Source: Sphingomonadaceae bacterium
GTDB lineage: Bacteria > Pseudomonadota > Alphaproteobacteria > Sphingomonadales > Sphingomonadaceae
Direction: 5' to 3'
NCBI GenBank assembly: GCA_019245455.1
Contig: JAFARM010000391.1
Span: forward strand, 1-6,492
DNA length: 6,492 nt
Part shown: positions 5,994-6,492 of the stretch, piece after piece
How positions within the stretch are numbered: the first letter of the stretch is position 1
Layout of the letters: every line of letters starts with the position of its first letter
Notes under the pieces: model-generated
Databases searched by the model: none
What the model saw: the letters and a program-made list of their open reading frames with translations, nothing else
Told to the model about the DNA's origin: nothing
Program-made: the position numbers and the translations under genes

Positions 5994-6492
5994 TTAGCGA
6001 CGGCCGGCGGCGACGTTCGTCGCCGGCGGACGCACGGCGAGGTAGACGGTGCTCCACAGCTGCGCCGCATTCGACTCGTCGGCGTCGGCCCCGCTCGCGC
6101 CGAAGGGGGCGACCGAATAGCGGCCGTCGGCGAAGGCCCATGACCAGAGCTCGCTGTTGCCGAAGGCGCGCGTCGCCTCGATCCGCCGCCACAGCGCCGC
6201 CTGTGCCGCCGTCAGATGCGCGCGCACCGGCGGCGGCAGGTCGGTGCGCGCCAGCTGCCGCGCCAGCCCGGCGGCGAACAGCGCCTGCTGCCACGACCAG
6301 ACCACCGTGCCGTGATAGGCATTGCGGCTGAAGCGCGCCTGCAGCACCGGTGCGGCGACGACGGGATCGGCGACGACCATGCCGACATCGGTCAGCAGCC
6401 CGGCGGGGAACGGCCGCATCGCGGCGACGACGTCGCGGTCGAGATCGGCCGGGGCCGGATCGGCGAACAGCAGGGCAAAACCGATGTCGGAG
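5994..6492 (-). CDS. C-terminal part of a probable six-hairpin glycosidase-like protein (cut by window edge)
   Basis: The frame is open from the TAA stop at 5994-5996 to the right edge, giving 165 visible residues; the start lies outside. An in-frame ATG at 6417-6419 is internal, because the coding pattern continues upstream of it with SDIGFALLFADP. The visible part is rich in Trp and aromatic residues: PFPAGLLTDVGM, then NAYHGTVVWSWQQALFAAGL, later ELWSW, and finally ESNAAQLWSTVYLA near the end. This recalls the C-terminal helices of (alpha/alpha)6-barrel glycosidases such as glycogen-debranching, GH15 or GH63-like proteins. I do not identify the family with certainty, and the catalytic region cannot be assigned. 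It is convergent with the halogenase, 51 bases apart. Halogenase-like genes beside carbohydrate-active genes are a known pattern in sphingomonads and xanthomonads, so the two may share a locus. Confidence 0.6.
   Translation of the reverse strand, partial: SDIGFALLFADPAPADLDRDVVAAMRPFPAGLLTDVGMVVADPVVAAPVLQARFSRNAYHGTVVWSWQQALFAAGLARQLARTDLPPPVRAHLTAAQAALWRRIEATRAFGNSELWSWAFADGRYSVAPFGASGADADESNAAQLWSTVYLAVRPPATNVAAGRR
6008..6025. other. Perfect 8-base palindrome inside the end of the glycosidase-like gene
   Basis: CGGCGACG (6008-6015) pairs with CGTCGCCG (6018-6025) around TT; in RNA this would fold as a six-pair stem with a CGTTCG cap. It lies in the last codons of the minus-strand gene and 65 bases beyond the halogenase stop, so it could help end or protect the halogenase message. 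In GC-rich coding DNA, chance is also plausible. Confidence 0.3.

Noticed and set aside
6417..6419. ATG as the true start of the minus-strand gene at the right edge
   Set aside because: The frame continues open to the window edge with protein-like sequence of the same style, so this Met is internal.

Overview
The window is uniformly GC-rich coding DNA with no RNA genes, CRISPR array or recognisable insertion sequence. Its gene content, compact spacing and the REP-like palindrome at the left edge suggest an alphaproteobacterium of the Sphingomonas type. That assignment rests on family resemblance and memory of such genomes, not on a database search.

Layout, left to right. Bases 1-46 hold a short REP-like palindrome (13-30), which lies inside an open frame that ends by overlapping the next start codon. 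Bases 47-1873 (+) encode a complete AMP-forming long-chain fatty-acid-CoA ligase. Bases 1933-2871 (-) encode a LysR-type regulator, convergent with the ligase. An 82-base divergent gap (2872-2953) holds a perfect 6-4-6 inverted repeat, which lies within a possible promoter for the regulator. On the + strand follow an F420H2:NADP oxidoreductase-like dinucleotide-binding protein (2954-3571) and an Hsp31/DJ-1/PfpI-type protein (3568-4338), joined by an ATGA overlap. After an 89-base gap comes a flavin-dependent tryptophan-halogenase-family protein (4428-5942, +). The right edge holds the C-terminal part of a minus-strand gene (5994 to beyond 6492) that resembles six-hairpin glycosidases.

How they fit together. 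The regulator, reductase and DJ-1-like genes look like one divergently controlled unit, plausibly handling reactive carbonyl or electrophile stress; this role is inference. The halogenase keeps its flavin motifs, the catalytic Lys and Glu, and the WxWxIP signature. It is therefore likely active as an FADH2-dependent halogenase, but it has no flavin reductase or biosynthetic cluster in view. The acyl-CoA ligase looks like ordinary lipid metabolism. I do not see clear evidence of a wholly new system; the most interesting items are the orphan halogenase and the compact LysR operator/promoter.
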